DNA from: Pseudomonadota bacterium
GTDB lineage: Bacteria; Pseudomonadota; Gammaproteobacteria; Pseudomonadales; UBA5518
Length of the DNA stretch: 8,344 bases
Assembly: GCA_963204845.1 (NCBI GenBank)
Contig: CAUJIL010000071.1
Span: 1-8,344 of the forward strand
Reading direction: 5' to 3'
The notes under the pieces were generated by a model that was given only the letters and a program-made list of their open reading frames with translations, searched no databases and was not told the DNA's origin. Positions 7,228 through 8,344 of this stretch are shown piece by piece. Both the position numbers and the translations under genes were made by a program. Position 1 is the first letter of the stretch; the number at the start of each line of letters is the position of its first letter.

Positions 7228-7238
7228 CACCGGTGGTC
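7225..7238. repeat. Second imperfect dyad in the 56-base gap
   Basis: GATCACCGGTGGTC is a 14-base dyad with perfect core CACCGGTG and one mismatched pair (a T-G wobble in RNA). It begins 3 bases after the 18-base palindrome. It could be a half of a composite operator, a second hairpin near the ribosome binding site, or chance. Confidence 0.3.
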
Positions 7239-7261
7239 GTCGGGAGCAGGGGAGCCGTGGA

Positions 7262-8344
7262 ATGAGCAGGGGTGCGCTGGCCGGGATCCGGGTCATCGAT
7301 TTCGGACAGATGGTGTCGGCGCCGTTCTGCGCGCGGCTGTTCGCCGATTACGGCGCCGACGTGATCAAGGTCGAGCCGCCCGGGGGCGATGCGGCGCGTA
7401 CCGCGGGGCCGTTTCCGGGCGACGTGCCGGACCCCGAGAAGAGCGGGCTCTACTTCATCACCAATACCAACAAGCGCGGTGTCACCTGCGACGTGGACAC
7501 CGAGGCAGGCCGCGCGCGCTTCCTGCGCCTGCTGAAGTGGGCCGACCTGCTGATCGAGAACAACACGCCGGCGCAGATGAAGGCGTGGGGGCTCGATTAC
7601 GCCACGCTCGCCGAGGTGAACCCGAACCTGGTCGTGGTCTCGATCACGCCCTTCGGCCAGACCGGCCCGTACAGCGGGTGGAACGGCTACGACCTGAATG
7701 CCTACCACCTCACCGGCGCGAGCAGCCGCTATTGCGGCCGTCCCGGCGAGATGCCGCTCGAGCACGGCACCTTCGCCGCCGACTACTACGGCGCGGTGGC
7801 CGCTGCCGCGTGGGCGATGGCGGCCGTCTACGGGCGCCGCCACACGCACGGCGGGCAGCACCTCGACGTCTCGAGCGCCGAGGCCATAGCCGCCACCTTC
7901 GTCGGCGGTCAGAACATCGGCTGCTACGCGCAGGACGGCAAGTTCGACAAGCGCACCGGCGTCGGCATGCCGCTCGGCGCGCCGGCCACCATCCTGCCCT
8001 GCAAGGACGGCCACGTGTGGATGCTCGCGCTCGAGCCGGGGCAGTGGAACGGAATACGCGCGGTGATGGGCAACCCCGAGTGGGCCGATCTCGATCTGTT
8101 CCAGGACATGTTCCAGCGGGCGCAGAATGCCGATTTCCTCTATTCCATGATCGAGGAATGGACGATGCAGCACGGCAAGCTCGAGATCATGGAGAAGTGC
8201 CAGGCGGCCGGCGCGCCGGTGGCGGCGGTGTTCACGGTCGCCGAGGTGCAGGCACATCCCCACCTCGAGGCGCGCGACTATTTCGTCGCCATCGAGCACC
8301 CGGTGCTCGGCACCGTGCGCACGCTGGGCGCGCCGTTCAAGCTG
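7262..8344 (+). CDS. CaiB/BaiF (family III) CoA-transferase, cut by the window end
   Basis: The first 361 residues of a CoA-transferase of the formyl-CoA transferase/CaiB type are present and no stop is reached; the family is about 400 residues, so some 40 residues are missing. The N-terminal Rossmann segment is LAGIRVIDFGQMVSAPFCAR (6-25), followed by ADVIKVEPPGGD (32-43). SITPFGQTGPY (127-137) is a family motif near the CoA site. Asp174 in TFAADYYGA aligns without gaps to the nucleophile Asp169 of formyl-CoA transferase, and the racemase His and Glu motifs of gene 3 are absent, so a true transferase is likely. HLEARDYF (334-341) is the usual C-terminal feature. GGGGAG at 7249-7254, 7 bases before ATG, supports the start. 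Its role may be to activate the pathway acid using an intermediate acyl-CoA such as succinyl-CoA as donor; donor and acceptor cannot be told. Confidence 0.93.
   Translation, partial: MSRGALAGIRVIDFGQMVSAPFCARLFADYGADVIKVEPPGGDAARTAGPFPGDVPDPEKSGLYFITNTNKRGVTCDVDTEAGRARFLRLLKWADLLIENNTPAQMKAWGLDYATLAEVNPNLVVVSITPFGQTGPYSGWNGYDLNAYHLTGASSRYCGRPGEMPLEHGTFAADYYGAVAAAAWAMAAVYGRRHTHGGQHLDVSSAEAIAATFVGGQNIGCYAQDGKFDKRTGVGMPLGAPATILPCKDGHVWMLALEPGQWNGIRAVMGNPEWADLDLFQDMFQRAQNADFLYSMIEEWTMQHGKLEIMEKCQAAGAPVAAVFTVAEVQAHPHLEARDYFVAIEHPVLGTVRTLGAPFKL

Noticed and set aside
7130..8299. Minus-strand open frame of 389 codons opposite the last CoA-transferase
   Set aside because: The + strand reading is a clean CoA-transferase with Asp174 and a ribosome binding site; the minus frame shows no family features.

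Overview
The window is GC-rich (clearly above 60% by eye). It carries seven densely packed genes, all on the + strand and all of types that act on acyl-CoA thioesters. Strong GGAGG-type ribosome binding sites, an ATGA stop/start overlap and TAYRAT-like hexamers upstream of two genes fit a high-GC bacterium. Proteobacteria (gamma or beta) is my best guess, but this is inference; no rRNA or taxonomic marker is present. I see no tRNA, rRNA, CRISPR array, insertion sequence or integrase.

Layout. (1) 17-2461: an 814-residue protein made of two complete CaiB/BaiF (family III CoA-transferase) units in tandem; only the second keeps the catalytic-type aspartate. (2) 2594-3775: an acyl-CoA dehydrogenase with a complete FAD motif and a catalytic glutamate placed as in isovaleryl-CoA dehydrogenase. 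(3) 3791-4951: a CaiB/BaiF-fold protein that keeps the active-site residues of alpha-methylacyl-CoA racemase, so a racemase is more likely than a transferase. (4) and (5) 4980-5504 and 5501-5983: a split MaoC-type hot-dog enoyl-CoA hydratase, in which the first subunit has lost the Asp/His dyad and the second keeps it. (6) 6045-7205: a second acyl-CoA dehydrogenase that lacks the usual catalytic glutamate and has a degenerate FAD motif. (7) 7262 to the right edge: a third CaiB/BaiF CoA-transferase, cut by the window end.

How they may work together. The CoA-transferases (genes 1 and 7) would activate a carboxylic acid to its CoA thioester. The racemase-like protein would set the 2-methyl stereocentre. 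The two dehydrogenases, perhaps as one alpha2beta2 complex, would introduce the alpha,beta double bond, and the MaoC pair would hydrate it. No hydroxyacyl-CoA dehydrogenase, thiolase or aldolase is in the window, so later steps must be encoded elsewhere. A mixed dehydrogenase complex, a mixed MaoC hydratase and an alpha-methylacyl-CoA racemase is the toolkit actinobacteria use on sterol side chains (Mycobacterium tuberculosis igr genes plus MCR). The cluster is therefore a good candidate for degradation of an alpha-methyl-branched, bulky or isoprenoid-type acid. The substrate itself cannot be read from the sequence.

Genes 2-5 form the tightest block (gaps of 15 and 28 bases, then a 4-base overlap). 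Genes 6 and 7 follow after gaps of 61 and 56 bases. The 132-base gap before gene 2 and the palindrome-bearing gap before gene 7 are the likeliest places for regulation.
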